Origin: Thermodesulfobacteriota bacterium
Lineage (GTDB): Bacteria > Desulfobacterota > GWC2-55-46
Direction of reading: 5' to 3'
Length of the DNA: 64,000 nt
Assembly (NCBI GenBank): GCA_030583865.1
Contig: CP129479.1
Span: 508,744 to 572,743, forward strand
Shown here: positions 38,519-47,066 of the stretch, in pieces
Position numbering within the stretch: the first letter of the stretch is position 1
Layout of the letters: the number at the start of each line of letters is the position of its first letter
Notes under the pieces: model-generated
The model's database searches: none
Told to the model about the DNA's origin: nothing
Seen by the model: the letters and a program-made list of their open reading frames with translations, nothing else
Made by a program: the position numbers and the translations under genes

Positions 38519-39250
38519 ATGAGCGCTATAGTCGAGGTAAAAGGGCTAACAAAGGTATTCAACAGGCGGAAGAAGGCCGTGGACGGCATCTCCTTCGAGA
38601 TGCGCGAGGGCGAGATACTCGGACTTATCGGCCCGAACGGCGCCGGGAAGACCACCACCCTTCAGATGCTCCTCGGCCTCACTACACCCACCTCCGGCGA
38701 GATACGGATATTCGGCCTCGACATAAACACCCGGAGAGAGGAGATACTCCGGCAGGTCAACTTCTCGTCCTCCTACATATCCCTGCCGTATTCTCTCACG
38801 GTCGAGGAAAACCTGACGGTCTTCTCCCGACTCTACGGCGTGAGCGACAGGAAGGAGAGGATACGGGAGCTATTAACCGTCTTCGAGATAATCGAAATAA
38901 AGGACATGCCGACCCGCAGGCTCTCTTCCGGCCAGATAACGAGGGTGTGCCTCTGCAAGGCGCTCCTCAACAGGCCCAGGGTGCTATTCCTTGACGAGCC
39001 CACCGCGAGCCTCGACCCCGACATGGCCGACAAGACGAGGAGCCTCCTCAAGAAGATCAAGAAAGAGGAGGGGCTCTCGATACTCTATACATCCCACAAC
39101 ATGAAGGAGATGGAAGAGATGTGCGACAGGGTCATATTCATGGACAAGGGGAGGATAATCGCCGTCGGAGACCCGGAGAGCATACTCCGGGAGTTCGGGG
39201 GCAGGACCCTTGAGGAGGTGTTCATAAAGATAGCGAGGCCGGGGAAGTGA
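38519..39250 (+). CDS. ABC-2 exporter ATP-binding protein
   Basis: 243 residues. Walker A GPNGAGKTT (38-46), signature LSSGQITRVCL (variant of LSGGQ), Walker B VLFLDEPTASLD, and H-loop TSHN. It powers a two-gene exporter with the following permease, overlapping it by 4 bases. The signature second glycine is replaced by serine, seen in other ABC-2 exporters. Substrate unknown; antibiotic or polysaccharide export are usual for this type. Confidence 0.94.
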   Translation: MSAIVEVKGLTKVFNRRKKAVDGISFEMREGEILGLIGPNGAGKTTTLQMLLGLTTPTSGEIRIFGLDINTRREEILRQVNFSSSYISLPYSLTVEENLTVFSRLYGVSDRKERIRELLTVFEIIEIKDMPTRRLSSGQITRVCLCKALLNRPRVLFLDEPTASLDPDMADKTRSLLKKIKKEEGLSILYTSHNMKEMEEMCDRVIFMDKGRIIAVGDPESILREFGGRTLEEVFIKIARPGK

Positions 39251-40044
39251 GCCGCAGGCGACAGAGGATACTGGCCTACACCATGCGCCATCTTTATCTC
39301 TACAAGAGGAGCCTCCCGAGGCTCATGGAGATACTCTACTGGCCGGTACTGGACCTCCTCGTGTGGGGTTTCGTGACAGTATATCTATCGCGGCAGGAGG
39401 GGTCGGTGCCGGGGTTCGTCACCTTCTTCATAGGCGCGCTGATACTATGGGACCTCCTCTTCAGGAGCCAGCAGGGCATATCCGTGTCGTTTCTCGAGGA
39501 CGTATGGTCGAGGAACCTCCTCAACATATTCGTAAGCCCGCTGAGCGCGACGGAATACATACTGTCGCTCCTTTTCCTCAGCACCATAAAGCTCGTCCTT
39601 ACCGCGACGGTAATGGTAACGCTAGCATGGCTCCTCTATGCCTTCAATATATTCGCTCTGGGGCTTACGCTCGTGCCGCTCGTCCTTAACCTGATCGTGA
39701 TGGGATGGGCCGTGGGCATACTGACGACCTCCCTTATACTCAGGTTCGGGCAAGAGGCCGAGGTGCTCGCCTGGGGTGTCGCGCTCCTCTTCCAGCCGGT
39801 ATCGGCCGTTTTTTATCCGGTCGAGGTCCTGCCGTGGTTCCTCCGCGCCGTGGCCAACTACATACCCGCGGCGCACGTCTTCGAGGGCATGCGGTTCGTC
39901 CTCAACACGGGCCAGTTCCCGGCCAGGGAGGTGGCGGCCGCAGCCGCGCTGAACATCGTCTACATCGCGCTTTCAGTCCTTTTCTTCTACTGGAACTTCA
40001 GTGTTGTGAGGAGGAAGGGGCTTCTTGCGAAGGTCGGCGAATAA
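39247..40044 (+). CDS. ABC-2 type permease
   Basis: 265 residues and six hydrophobic helices. N-terminal amphipathic stretch with LPRLMEILYWPVLDLLVWGF, typical of ABC-2 permeases, and a late FQPVSAVFYPVEVLPWFLR segment. The GTG start sits within the stop of the ATPase gene, so the two subunits are made in step. It is the membrane part of the exporter. Confidence 0.92.
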   Translation: MSRRRQRILAYTMRHLYLYKRSLPRLMEILYWPVLDLLVWGFVTVYLSRQEGSVPGFVTFFIGALILWDLLFRSQQGISVSFLEDVWSRNLLNIFVSPLSATEYILSLLFLSTIKLVLTATVMVTLAWLLYAFNIFALGLTLVPLVLNLIVMGWAVGILTTSLILRFGQEAEVLAWGVALLFQPVSAVFYPVEVLPWFLRAVANYIPAAHVFEGMRFVLNTGQFPAREVAAAAALNIVYIALSVLFFYWNFSVVRRKGLLAKVGE

Positions 40045-40094
40045 ACGTGCGCTAAGGCTTGAACCACGGGTTAGTTGCGGAAAAAGCCCGAAAG

Positions 40095-40530
40095 TGTCAT
40101 TCTGAGGAGCCGAACGGCGACAATTCTTGCAGGACGGCAAAAATTGAATGCGAGCCTCCTGGCGAGGCAGCCCGATAGGTCAAGCTCCGGGACGGGGCGA
40201 GAAAGAATCGATTAACCTTGTGCAAAAAAACCTTTTAGCGCGCTGCCGCGCTTTCGGGCATTAAGGCTCCGCGCACTTTACGCATCCATCCTCCGGGCTC
40301 GGCCCCTTTTGGCCCCTCGCTCCTGCTGCCCCGCCTTATATGCCCCCGGGGTTGTTTTGAAAGGCAAGACAAAACAGAGCGGGGTGCGCTCCACGCACCT
40401 TTGTTTTGCATTCAACAAATCCCGGAGGGTAAGGCGTGCGTAGAAATAAGGGAGAGGAACGTGAACGGGCCTGCCTAGATTCTTCTCGTCGCTTCACTCA
40501 GGGCTTCGGCTCACACGCTCAGAATGACAG
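40095..40530. repeat. nested inverted-repeat element (E arms enclosing family D copy D1)
   Basis: Gap of 570 bases between the exporter and the rhodanese gene. Outer arms are TGTCATTCTGAG (40095-40106) and CTCAGAATGACAG (40518-40530). Inside, about 40213-40445, lies a D-type element: CGCGCTGCCGCGC, GGGCATTAAGGCTCCGCGCAC, CTCGCTCCTGCTGCCCCGCC and CCCCCGGGGTTGTTTTG. These segments match in reverse complement the right half of the 48.7-kb element. No gene is supported. Confidence 0.75.
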
Positions 40531-40615
40531 CTAAGACACTCTTTCAGCACCCTTAAAAGGCCGTCCCGGCAGGCCGCGTTTTCTTCGAGACCAGCCGGAA
40601 CGGCCCGGGAAGGGG

Positions 40616-40963
40616 CTATGCCGCCTTCCCTTTGTATGCCTGCCCCTCGATGCAGTACCCTGCTTCCTTCCACTCCTTTATCCCGCCCTCGTACCTCCAG
40701 ATGTCGCTGAAGCCGAGGGAGTCGAGCTTGTCGGCGGCTATGGCGCTCGCGACGCACCGCGGGCCGGAACAGTAGAGGACCACGGTGTCGTCCTTGTTCA
40801 GGATATTGAGCGCGTCCCTGCCTATCGTCGGGGCTGGGATGTTTATGGAGCCGCATATGTGCTCGTATTCGAAGTCCTCCGGGTCGAGCACATTTACGAG
40901 GACGAAGCTCTCGCCGCTGTCCATCATCTCCTTGAGCTCTTCCCTTGTCAGGTCCCTTACCAT
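40616..40963 (-). CDS. single-domain rhodanese-like protein
   Basis: 115 residues: one rhodanese domain with the active-site loop YCSGPRC (Cys65 as the persulfide carrier) and the structural GSINIPAP and DIWRYEGGIKEWKEAG segments. Such proteins relay sulfane sulfur; the absence of a signal peptide puts it in the cytoplasm. GGAGG precedes the ATG. It stands alone after a repeat-rich gap. Confidence 0.93.
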   Translation of the reverse strand: MVRDLTREELKEMMDSGESFVLVNVLDPEDFEYEHICGSINIPAPTIGRDALNILNKDDTVVLYCSGPRCVASAIAADKLDSLGFSDIWRYEGGIKEWKEAGYCIEGQAYKGKAA

Positions 40964-41137
40964 GGACGGTTACCTCCTGCGCGCCGTTTGAAACCCTTCG
41001 ATTGCCCGGAAGGGAATGCAGCGCAAGACAAGCCTCCCGGAGCGGAAATTCAGTTCAGCAGGGTGTTGAAGAACATCCCGCTAATTGACTATAGCCGCTT
41101 CCGGAGGGTATTTCAACGCAGGCCATGTATTTGGGGG

Positions 41138-41674
41138 CTATTCCGTAAGCGAGAGGAGGGTCCGGCTGTATACGTCGTAGTCGGAATCGGAAAAGAGGAC
41201 GAAACGGACGAGGTCCGGCCTGTTCTTGTTATCCATTGTGAAATCCAGCACAGTTGAAAGGGCGGTCTTTGAGGCAGCTTCCACGGGGTATCCGTATGCG
41301 CCGGTGCTTATGGAGGGGAACGCTACGGACTTGAGGCCATTTTGAACGGCGAGCTTCAGGCTTTCCCGGTAGGCGCTCTCAAGGAGCATGGGCTCGTTAT
41401 GGAGGCCGTCCTTGTATATCGGGCCGACGGCGTGTATCACGAATTTTGCTCGGAGTTTTCCGCCCGTGGTGATGACGGCGCTCCCGGTCGGGCAGCCGCC
41501 TATCTTCCTGCACTCTTCCATTATGGCGGGGCCGCCAGCCCTGTGAATAGCGCCGTCAACGCCGCCGCCGCCCGCGAGCCGTGAGTTCGCCGCGTTCACG
41601 ATCGCGTCTGTATCCTGCAGGGTGATGTCCCCCTTCACGAGAGAGAGCCTGGCGCCTTCGACGATTATCTCCAA
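41138..41674 (-). CDS. macrodomain protein (ADP-ribose hydrolase type)
   Basis: 178 residues: a MacroD-type macrodomain. GDIT, AIVNAANSRLAGGGGVDGAIHRAGG (the loop binding the distal ribose), FVIHAVGP and SISTGAYGYP are the diagnostic segments. Members remove ADP-ribose from proteins, deacetylate O-acetyl-ADP-ribose, or process ADP-ribosylated DNA and RNA. The start is TTG at 41674 with GGAGG 8-9 bases upstream. It is followed at 33 bases (upstream on this strand) by a methyltransferase and a CopD-like gene, likely one transcript. Confidence 0.93.
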   Translation of the reverse strand: MEIIVEGARLSLVKGDITLQDTDAIVNAANSRLAGGGGVDGAIHRAGGPAIMEECRKIGGCPTGSAVITTGGKLRAKFVIHAVGPIYKDGLHNEPMLLESAYRESLKLAVQNGLKSVAFPSISTGAYGYPVEAASKTALSTVLDFTMDNKNRPDLVRFVLFSDSDYDVYSRTLLSLTE

Positions 41675-41706
41675 TACGGTCCTCCGGCGGTCTTTACTTC
41701 ATTATA

Positions 41707-42276
41707 TCAAACAGGCCGTCTCGCAAGGATACGGTAATGAGAGGGGTTGAGCTTTGAGGATTGGACCACGTCGAAGCCCGACTCTTCGACAAAAGACCTG
41801 GCATCCCCTGCCGATACGCGCTCTTCGAGAGGCGGGCCCTTGTCCTCGGCCTTTTTCTCCCAGTCAAGGAGAAGCAGCGTGCCTCCGGGCTTCATTATCC
41901 TTCTTGTCTCGCGAAGGAGGCGGCTCTTGTCCACGGTCTCGTGGAGCACGAACGCCATCAGCGCGAAATCAGCGGTAAAGTCGGCCAGCGGGATCTCGTA
42001 CTCCTCGGATTTCATGAGGATTACGTTGTCAGGAGGGTTCTTCCTGTCCCTGAGGTATATGAGCATGTCCGCCTGTGTGTCTACCGCAAAGGCCATGCCG
42101 GTCGGGCCGATGATCCTCGCGGCGGGTATCGTGAAGAAGCCCGGGCCCGAGCCTATATCGGCAAAGGCCTGGCCTGTCCGCAGGCCTGATTCGCGCAAGA
42201 GCCGCTCGGGAGACAGGTCCTTTTCCCTTTCCGCGCTCATGAGCCTTTCGAGGTGCTCCGGGCTGAATTTGTGCAT
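41707..42276 (-). CDS. class I SAM-dependent methyltransferase
   Basis: 189 residues with the SAM-binding DIGSGPGFFTIPAA and the acidic FAVDTQADML loop, ending LNPSHYRILARRPV. Related to UbiE-like small methyltransferases of many environmental bacteria; substrate unknown. Its ATG overlaps the TGA of the CopD-like gene (TGATG), so translation is coupled to a membrane protein. Confidence 0.88.
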   Translation of the reverse strand: MHKFSPEHLERLMSAEREKDLSPERLLRESGLRTGQAFADIGSGPGFFTIPAARIIGPTGMAFAVDTQADMLIYLRDRKNPPDNVILMKSEEYEIPLADFTADFALMAFVLHETVDKSRLLRETRRIMKPGGTLLLLDWEKKAEDKGPPLEERVSAGDARSFVEESGFDVVQSSKLNPSHYRILARRPV

Positions 42277-42749
42277 CAGAAGCCTCCGGTCCTGAGATAG
42301 GTGGCGAACAGGACTATAAGCAGGGCTATTATGAGGTTGGTCCTCCCGAATATCTTTGCGAGCCTCGAATAACCCGGCGAGCTCCGCGCCCTGGGGCCGA
42401 GCCAGAAGTCGTGGACGAGGCTCGATATTACTATGAGCGCGACCAGCGCGAGCTTTGCGGCAAGCGCCTGGCCGAAGCCCGTTGAGTGGAGGGCCGGGTC
42501 GATAATTCCGGAAGGCGGGATTGCCCAGAGGTAGTAAAGCATCACGGGGCCGGTCACGAGGAGCGTGACTATGGCCACCCAGCCCCAGAACCTGTACTTC
42601 TTGCCCACGACCTGGTATATCTGCGACTTGGCCTTGGGGTCAGGCACGCTCTTCAGATACGGTGCAATGACGATCACGAGGAAGAGCATGCCGCCTACCC
42701 AGAATATCGCGGCCAGAATATGGAGGAGAAGAGCTGCCTGAAGGATCAT
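42276..42749 (-). CDS. CopD-like four-helix membrane protein
   Basis: 157 residues with four membrane helices. LLLHILAAIFWVGGML places His10 in the first helix and SLVHDFWLGPR puts another in a later one, as in CopD/YozB-type proteins that have been linked to copper or haem handling. AGGAGG lies 9 bases before the ATG. First gene of a three-gene minus-strand unit with the methyltransferase and macrodomain genes. Confidence 0.8.
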   Translation of the reverse strand: MILQAALLLHILAAIFWVGGMLFLVIVIAPYLKSVPDPKAKSQIYQVVGKKYRFWGWVAIVTLLVTGPVMLYYLWAIPPSGIIDPALHSTGFGQALAAKLALVALIVISSLVHDFWLGPRARSSPGYSRLAKIFGRTNLIIALLIVLFATYLRTGGF

Positions 42750-42930
42750 TCCAAAATGCCTCCTTTAATAAGTGTGTGTATAATATATCTTATTCCCGAG
42801 CGCCTTTCCATGACGTTAATCATCTGCTGACGGCCAAACCAGGGCCGCATTGACCGGCCCATACTTCCGGGACGGCAGGGCAGGCGCGGAACACAGGGTC
42901 TTGATATAATTAAATCAGGAGGTGAGGGAA

Positions 42931-43107
42931 ATGCTCGGCTGGGCTTTGACTTTCCTGATAATAGCCATAATAGCGGGGCTTTTGGGTTTCACCGGCATAG
43001 CCGGCGCGGCAGCCTGGATAGCACAGGTTCTTTTCGTCATGGCGCTCGTCATCTTTCTGGTTTTCCTGTTCCTCGGGTATTCCGGGTACAAAAAGATAAC
43101 GAAATGA
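42931..43107 (+). CDS. DUF1328/YtjA-family small membrane protein
   Basis: 58 residues: [20 protein letters not shown], then [22 protein letters not shown], two transmembrane helices with the glycine/alanine-rich hinge of DUF1328. Homologues are often stress-induced; the function is unknown. Start at the ATG (42931) eight bases after AGGAGG; an upstream GTG at 42922 is part of the ribosome site. TATAAT at 42905-42910 is a likely -10. Confidence 0.92.
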   Translation: MLGWALTFLIIAIIAGLLGFTGIAGAAAWIAQVLFVMALVIFLVFLFLGYSGYKKITK

Positions 43108-43128
43108 CCTGAAACCTCCGCCTGAAAC

Positions 43129-43167
43129 AAAAAGGCCTTGCATGCCTAAGGCATGCAGGGCCTTTTT
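43129..43167. terminator. strong hairpin after DUF1328 gene
   Basis: AAAAAGGCC-TTGCATGCC / GGCATGCA-GGGCCTTTTT stem with A- and T-runs on both sides; can act in either direction. Confidence 0.85.
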
Positions 43168-43178
43168 GAATTCCCTGA

Positions 43179-43338
43179 CAGGCTGCTGAAAGTCCATATG
43201 CGTCGAAGGCTACGCCGCTGGCTACGAAGGCGGCGTACACGAAAAGTACGCCTCATTCCTCGCTCCCCTATTCCAACTGGGGCCTCGCATCTGGAGCTGT
43301 TGAGCAGCCTGAATAAAAACGGAGTTTTTCAGCAAGCT
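43179..43338 (+). repeat. family A repeat, copy A2
   Basis: About 160 bp from CAGGCTGCTGAAAGTC to GTTTTTCAGCAAG, containing GTCGAAGGCTACG, CTCATTCCTCGCTCCCCTAT and GAGCAGCCTGAATAAAAACG, all shared with A1. Its right end abuts the stop codon of the next minus-strand gene. Confidence 0.88.
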
Positions 43339-43339
43339 C

Positions 43340-43726
43340 CTAAAATCTTATACGCACAAGGTCGATACTTTCTATCTTCTCGACCATGTCAAGCTTCTCA
43401 TCGTAGAGCTTCTGCGCCTTGACCACAGGGACCCCGATTTTTATTGTGCCGTCCTTTTCCACCTCGGCGAAGGACGAGTCATGCACGCTCCGGCCGATGC
43501 CGTAGGCGGCGCCGACAAGGACGCCTATGGCCGCGCCTGTCGGTATATACTCGATGTGGTCGCCGGGGTCGTCGGTAAGGAACATCACGGCAGTGCCCAG
43601 GAGGCCGCCTATGAGGCCGCCGTAGATGGAGTCCCTGAGGGTCCTCTGCATGGTGTCTTCTGCGAAAGCAGAGGTCGCGGAGGCGAAAAAGGCGACTGCC
43701 ATGAAAAGAGCTACGATCTTTCTCAT
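43340..43726 (-). CDS. secreted glycine-zipper-type protein of unknown function
   Basis: 128 residues: Sec signal peptide (to AFAED), then a Gly/Ala-rich hydrophobic stretch GGLIGGLLGTAVMF...GAAIGVLVGAAYGIG like a glycine zipper, and a charged C-terminal half ending ESIDLVRIRF. The start at 43726 is chosen because the upstream in-frame codons would bury the signal peptide. Glycine-zipper proteins often oligomerise in or near membranes. The stop codon touches family A repeat A2. Confidence 0.72.
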   Translation of the reverse strand: MRKIVALFMAVAFFASATSAFAEDTMQRTLRDSIYGGLIGGLLGTAVMFLTDDPGDHIEYIPTGAAIGVLVGAAYGIGRSVHDSSFAEVEKDGTIKIGVPVVKAQKLYDEKLDMVEKIESIDLVRIRF

Positions 43727-43888
43727 TATTATTACCCTTATGCGCCCGAGCGCTTTGAAACGGTGCCTTGGAGAGAAACGGATGACTGCCGCTCTCAAAT
43801 ATGATACAGTACGGAAACGAATTCTGTCAAGCGGTTAATCCCGTCTTAAACTGAGGGGACCAGCCGCACCCTTCCACATCCGGTTAAG

Positions 43889-43909
43889 GGCCGTCCGCGA
43901 GCGGACGGC
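43889..43909. other. perfect GC-rich hairpin between divergent genes
   Basis: GCCGTCCGC-GA-GCGGACGGC, a perfect 9-bp stem followed by TTCCTATC. It lies between divergently transcribed genes where a terminator is not expected; could insulate or act as an operator. Confidence 0.5.
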
Positions 43910-43971
43910 TTCCTATCAAAAATTATAATAATTTTGAATAGTTACGAGCCAGGCGCGCGTCCCTGGAAGAC

Positions 43972-43999
43972 TTGACATAAGTTTAATCATAGATATACT
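43972..43999 (+). promoter_or_regulatory. promoter of the DUF948-YtxH pair
   Basis: TTGACA (43972-43977), 16-base spacer, TATACT (43994-43999), 16 bases before the ATG. A good match to a housekeeping promoter; the leader would be very short but contains AGGAGGGGAG. Confidence 0.7.
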
Positions 44000-44015
44000 G
44001 AGAACAGGAGGGGAG

Positions 44016-44408
44016 ATGACGATAAGTGCCGATATTTTCGACCTCGCTATCTTTTTAATCGGTTTAGGTTTTTTCATCATCGCAATAGCATTGATCCCCG
44101 CCGTTCTGCAGCTTAAAAGGACCTTCAAGGCGGTAGAGGACCTTACGCTCGAGGCGAGGAAGTCCGTCGAGATAATGAACTTCATAGGTGAAAAGGCCAA
44201 GGACCAGGCCGCTGACATAGAGGAGCTTCTGGCAAGGTTAAAGGAGTTAGGCATCAAGGTCACCGGCCTTGGCGAGCTCCTGGTCGACAACGTCAAGCTT
44301 CCGCTCATAAGTTTCCTCAGTTTCCTTTTCGGGGCCGAGGAAGGCCTGAGGAGGTTTTTCCGCAGGGACGCAGAAAAAAAAGGAGGGGAAAAAGATGAAC
44401 AACTCTAA
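44016..44408 (+). CDS. DUF948-like membrane protein
   Basis: 130 residues: one N-terminal transmembrane helix (about 8-30), then a long helical, coiled-coil-like region, a second hydrophobic patch (LPLISFLSFLFG) and a basic tail. This is the DUF948 layout of general-stress envelope proteins. It overlaps the YtxH-like gene by 14 bases, a pairing seen in many bacteria. Function unknown. Confidence 0.8.
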   Translation: MTISADIFDLAIFLIGLGFFIIAIALIPAVLQLKRTFKAVEDLTLEARKSVEIMNFIGEKAKDQAADIEELLARLKELGIKVTGLGELLVDNVKLPLISFLSFLFGAEEGLRRFFRRDAEKKGGEKDEQL

Positions 44409-44694
44409 GGGCGTGGCCATGGCTTTCCTCATAGGCGGGGTTATAGGCGCGGGGCTTGCCCTGCTTTTCGCCCCGTCCTCCGGTTACGAGACCAGGAGGA
44501 GGATAAAGGACAGCGTTGAGGACGCAGGCGACTGGACCGTGGACAGGTACCAGGACGCGCGCTATAAGATGGCCGAGTCGTCGGGCAAGGTAAAGCAGTT
44601 CATAGGGGAGAAGAAAGAGGACCTCCAGTCAGCCTTCGAAGCCGGCAAAGACGCCTTTCAGAAGGGCAAAGAGCGACTTACGAGGGAATCGTAA
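44395..44694 (+). CDS. YtxH-domain protein
   Basis: 99 residues: FLIGGVIGAGLALLFAPSSG (membrane segment followed by the YtxH motif), ETRRRIKDS, then an amphipathic helical tail. YtxH proteins are small stress-related membrane proteins in bacteria. Its start lies inside the end of the DUF948-like gene (14-base overlap), so both come from one promoter. Confidence 0.87.
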   Translation: MNNSKGVAMAFLIGGVIGAGLALLFAPSSGYETRRRIKDSVEDAGDWTVDRYQDARYKMAESSGKVKQFIGEKKEDLQSAFEAGKDAFQKGKERLTRES

Positions 44695-44852
44695 GCAAAA
44701 GGCCCTGATATACAGGCACTCAAGAGCGCGGACCTGGGCAGGGCCCCGTTCCTCACGCTTATGCATCGCCCCACATCTTCGCCAGAGCGGAACCTGGTCC
44801 GGTTTTGAGAGCCGGCCTGCCTTGAGGTGCGCCTAAATGAGGAGCGGGGCTG

Positions 44853-45953
44853 ATGGCTGACGAGCTGGTCACATTGAGCGTTTTCACCGCGGACGTCGGA
44901 GGGTTCGTCGGGCACGCGAGCAGCCACCCCGACGTGCTCGACACCGCAAGGGAAAGGCTCCAGGCGGCCCGTGGAAAAGGCAGGATAAAGGACTTCCACA
45001 TCCTCCGGTGCGGCGACGACCTGAGCCTCATTATTTCCCACGCTGGCGGGCTCAATGACAGGGCTGTGCACGGGCTTGTCTGGGATACCTTCACGGCATG
45101 CAGGGAGACTGCCGAGGAACTCAAGCTATACGCGCCCCGCAGGGGCATGCTCGAGGACTTCGCGGGGAACGTGCGGTACATGGGCCCCGGCGTCGCCGAG
45201 ATGGAGTTTGCCGAGCGCACAAGCGAGCCAGTCCTCGTCTTCATAGCGAACAAGATAGTGTCGGGCTCGTGGAACCTGCCCCTTTTCAGGGTCTTCGGCG
45301 ACCCGTTCAATACCTCCGGACTCGTATCAGACCCGGCCATGCTGAACGGGTTCACCTTCAGGGTTCTTGACTTGAGGGAAAGGCATGCGATAGACCTCAA
45401 GACCCCCGAAGACCTGCACCTCCTCCTTGCGCTCATAGGCTCCACCTCGAGATACATCATTGCATCCGTAACAAGGAACACCGACGGCGAGATAGCGGCC
45501 GTCATATCCTCCGAGAAGTATGACGTCCTCGCCGGGACCGTATGCGCGGGGTGCGAGCCGGCTATGGTCGTAAGGTGCCAGGCGGGCCTGCCCGCGGTCG
45601 GTGAGGCGGTCGAGGCGTTCGCTTTCCCATATCTCGTGGCGGGCTGGATGCGTTATTCCCACATAGGCCCGCTCATGCCGGTGCCTTTTTACGAGGCCCA
45701 CGCGACGCGGTTCGACGGCCCGCCCAGGGTCATCGCGGCCGGATTCCAGCTCTCGGGAGGCCGCCTCATAGGGCCCCTCGATATGTTCGACGACCCTGGT
45801 TTCGACCGGGCCAGGAAGGTCGCGAACGAGACGGCCGACTACCTCCGGAGGCACGGCCCATTCAGGCCGCACAGGCTTCCGCAGGAGGAGCTCGAGTTCT
45901 CCTCCATGCCCATAGTCCTCGAAAAGGTCAAGGAAAGATTCAGGAAGATATGA
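44853..45953 (+). CDS. archaeal-type fructose-1,6-bisphosphate aldolase/phosphatase homologue
   Basis: 366 residues aligning end to end with the archaeal bifunctional FBP aldolase/phosphatase: FTADVGGFVGH (Asp14, His21), CGDDLSLI (Asp55, Asp56), GPGVAEMEF, DPFNTSGL, FAFPYLVAGWMR, ATRFDGPPR and RRHGPFRPHRLP are shared. By memory of the Sulfolobus enzyme, the Schiff-base lysine and its tyrosine partner (KYVGKDD region) fall where this protein has TVCAGCE (229-235), and a metal-binding Asp is Asn133. The fold is clear but aldolase activity is doubtful. It heads an operon with a PurM-like gene (4-base overlap). GGAG precedes the ATG by 11 bases. Confidence 0.88.
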   Translation: MADELVTLSVFTADVGGFVGHASSHPDVLDTARERLQAARGKGRIKDFHILRCGDDLSLIISHAGGLNDRAVHGLVWDTFTACRETAEELKLYAPRRGMLEDFAGNVRYMGPGVAEMEFAERTSEPVLVFIANKIVSGSWNLPLFRVFGDPFNTSGLVSDPAMLNGFTFRVLDLRERHAIDLKTPEDLHLLLALIGSTSRYIIASVTRNTDGEIAAVISSEKYDVLAGTVCAGCEPAMVVRCQAGLPAVGEAVEAFAFPYLVAGWMRYSHIGPLMPVPFYEAHATRFDGPPRVIAAGFQLSGGRLIGPLDMFDDPGFDRARKVANETADYLRRHGPFRPHRLPQEELEFSSMPIVLEKVKERFRKI

Positions 45954-47047
45954 GGGTGAGGCGTCCCCGTCTTCCCCGCACGCCTGGGACGATGGCGCGA
46001 AGGCCGGCCCGGAAAGGCGGCGTCCCGGGAAGGAAGGGCGGACACCTGCCTGCGGGCAAGCTGCCGACCGCGCTCCTGGATAGGCTCCTTAAGAAGTATT
46101 CCGTTACCGACCCGAGCGTCGTCGTAGGCCCGGCAATAGGCATCGACGCCGCGATAATAGATTTCCCGGGAGAGTTCCTTGCGGCAAAGTCCGACCCCAT
46201 AACTTTCGTTGCCGAGGACATCGGGTATTACGCCGTTCATGTAAACGCGAACGATATCGCCGTGATGGGCGGCACACCGAGGTGGTTCCTGGCTACGGTG
46301 CTCCTTCCCGAGGGGAAGGCTACGGCCAGGATGGCTGAGAGCGTATTCTCCCAGCTTAAGAAGGCCTGCAAGGACGCGGGCCTTTCGCTATCCGGGGGCC
46401 ATACCGAGATTACCGGAGGAATAGACAGGCCCATGCTCGTCGGCCATGCCCTGGGCACGGTGCCCCGGGAGCGCGTCATAACCGCCGGAGGGGCAAGGCC
46501 CGAGGACGATGTAATACTCACGAAGGGGGTAGCCATCGAGGCCGCGAGCATAATCGCAAGGACCCTCGGGGAGGACCTCAGGAAGGCCTTCTCTCCTTCC
46601 TTCATAAAGAGGTGCAGGGACTACATACGAAGGCCCGGGCTCAGCGTCGTAAAGGACGCGAGGGCGGCCCTTTCGGCAGGCAGGGTGAACGCGATGCACG
46701 ACCCTACCGAGGGAGGGCTCGTGGCGGGCCTCCATGAGCTCTCCATAGCCTCAGGCGTCCGGATCGCCGTGGAGCGGGACCTTATACCGATACTGCCGGA
46801 ATCCAGGGCGCTTTCGGAATACTTCCGCATAGACCCGCTCGGGTCCATCTCTTCCGGAGCGCTCCTCCTCGCCGCCCCTCAGGAGGATTCCATTAGCATA
46901 AAGAAGGCCCTGGCTTTCGAAGGCATAGCCTCCGCAATAATAGGGCGCGTGGAGGGCAGGGGCAGGGGCGTAAGGATCATCGAAAACGGGAAATCAAGAA
47001 CCCTTCGGCCTTTCGATAGAGACGAGATCGCCAAAATATTGCTATAA
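45950..47047 (+). CDS. PurM/HypE-like AIR-synthase-related protein
   Basis: 365 residues: an Arg/Pro-rich, disordered-looking N-terminus (1-40), then the AIR-synthase N-terminal fold (GPAIGIDAAII, NANDIAVMGGTPRWF, SGGHTEIT) and C-terminal fold (DPTEGGLVAGLHELS, ISSGALLLA). HypE proteins end in a cysteine used for thiocyanate formation; this protein ends in KILL and has none, so it is not a hydrogenase maturation factor. Similar stand-alone proteins are frequent in archaea. ATP-dependent chemistry is likely; the substrate is unknown. Its ATG is within the stop of the upstream gene (ATGA); a second ATG at 45992 is possible. Confidence 0.87.
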   Translation: MRVRRPRLPRTPGTMARRPARKGGVPGRKGGHLPAGKLPTALLDRLLKKYSVTDPSVVVGPAIGIDAAIIDFPGEFLAAKSDPITFVAEDIGYYAVHVNANDIAVMGGTPRWFLATVLLPEGKATARMAESVFSQLKKACKDAGLSLSGGHTEITGGIDRPMLVGHALGTVPRERVITAGGARPEDDVILTKGVAIEAASIIARTLGEDLRKAFSPSFIKRCRDYIRRPGLSVVKDARAALSAGRVNAMHDPTEGGLVAGLHELSIASGVRIAVERDLIPILPESRALSEYFRIDPLGSISSGALLLAAPQEDSISIKKALAFEGIASAIIGRVEGRGRGVRIIENGKSRTLRPFDRDEIAKILL

Positions 47048-47066
47048 TCAAACAGGAGCCTATATC

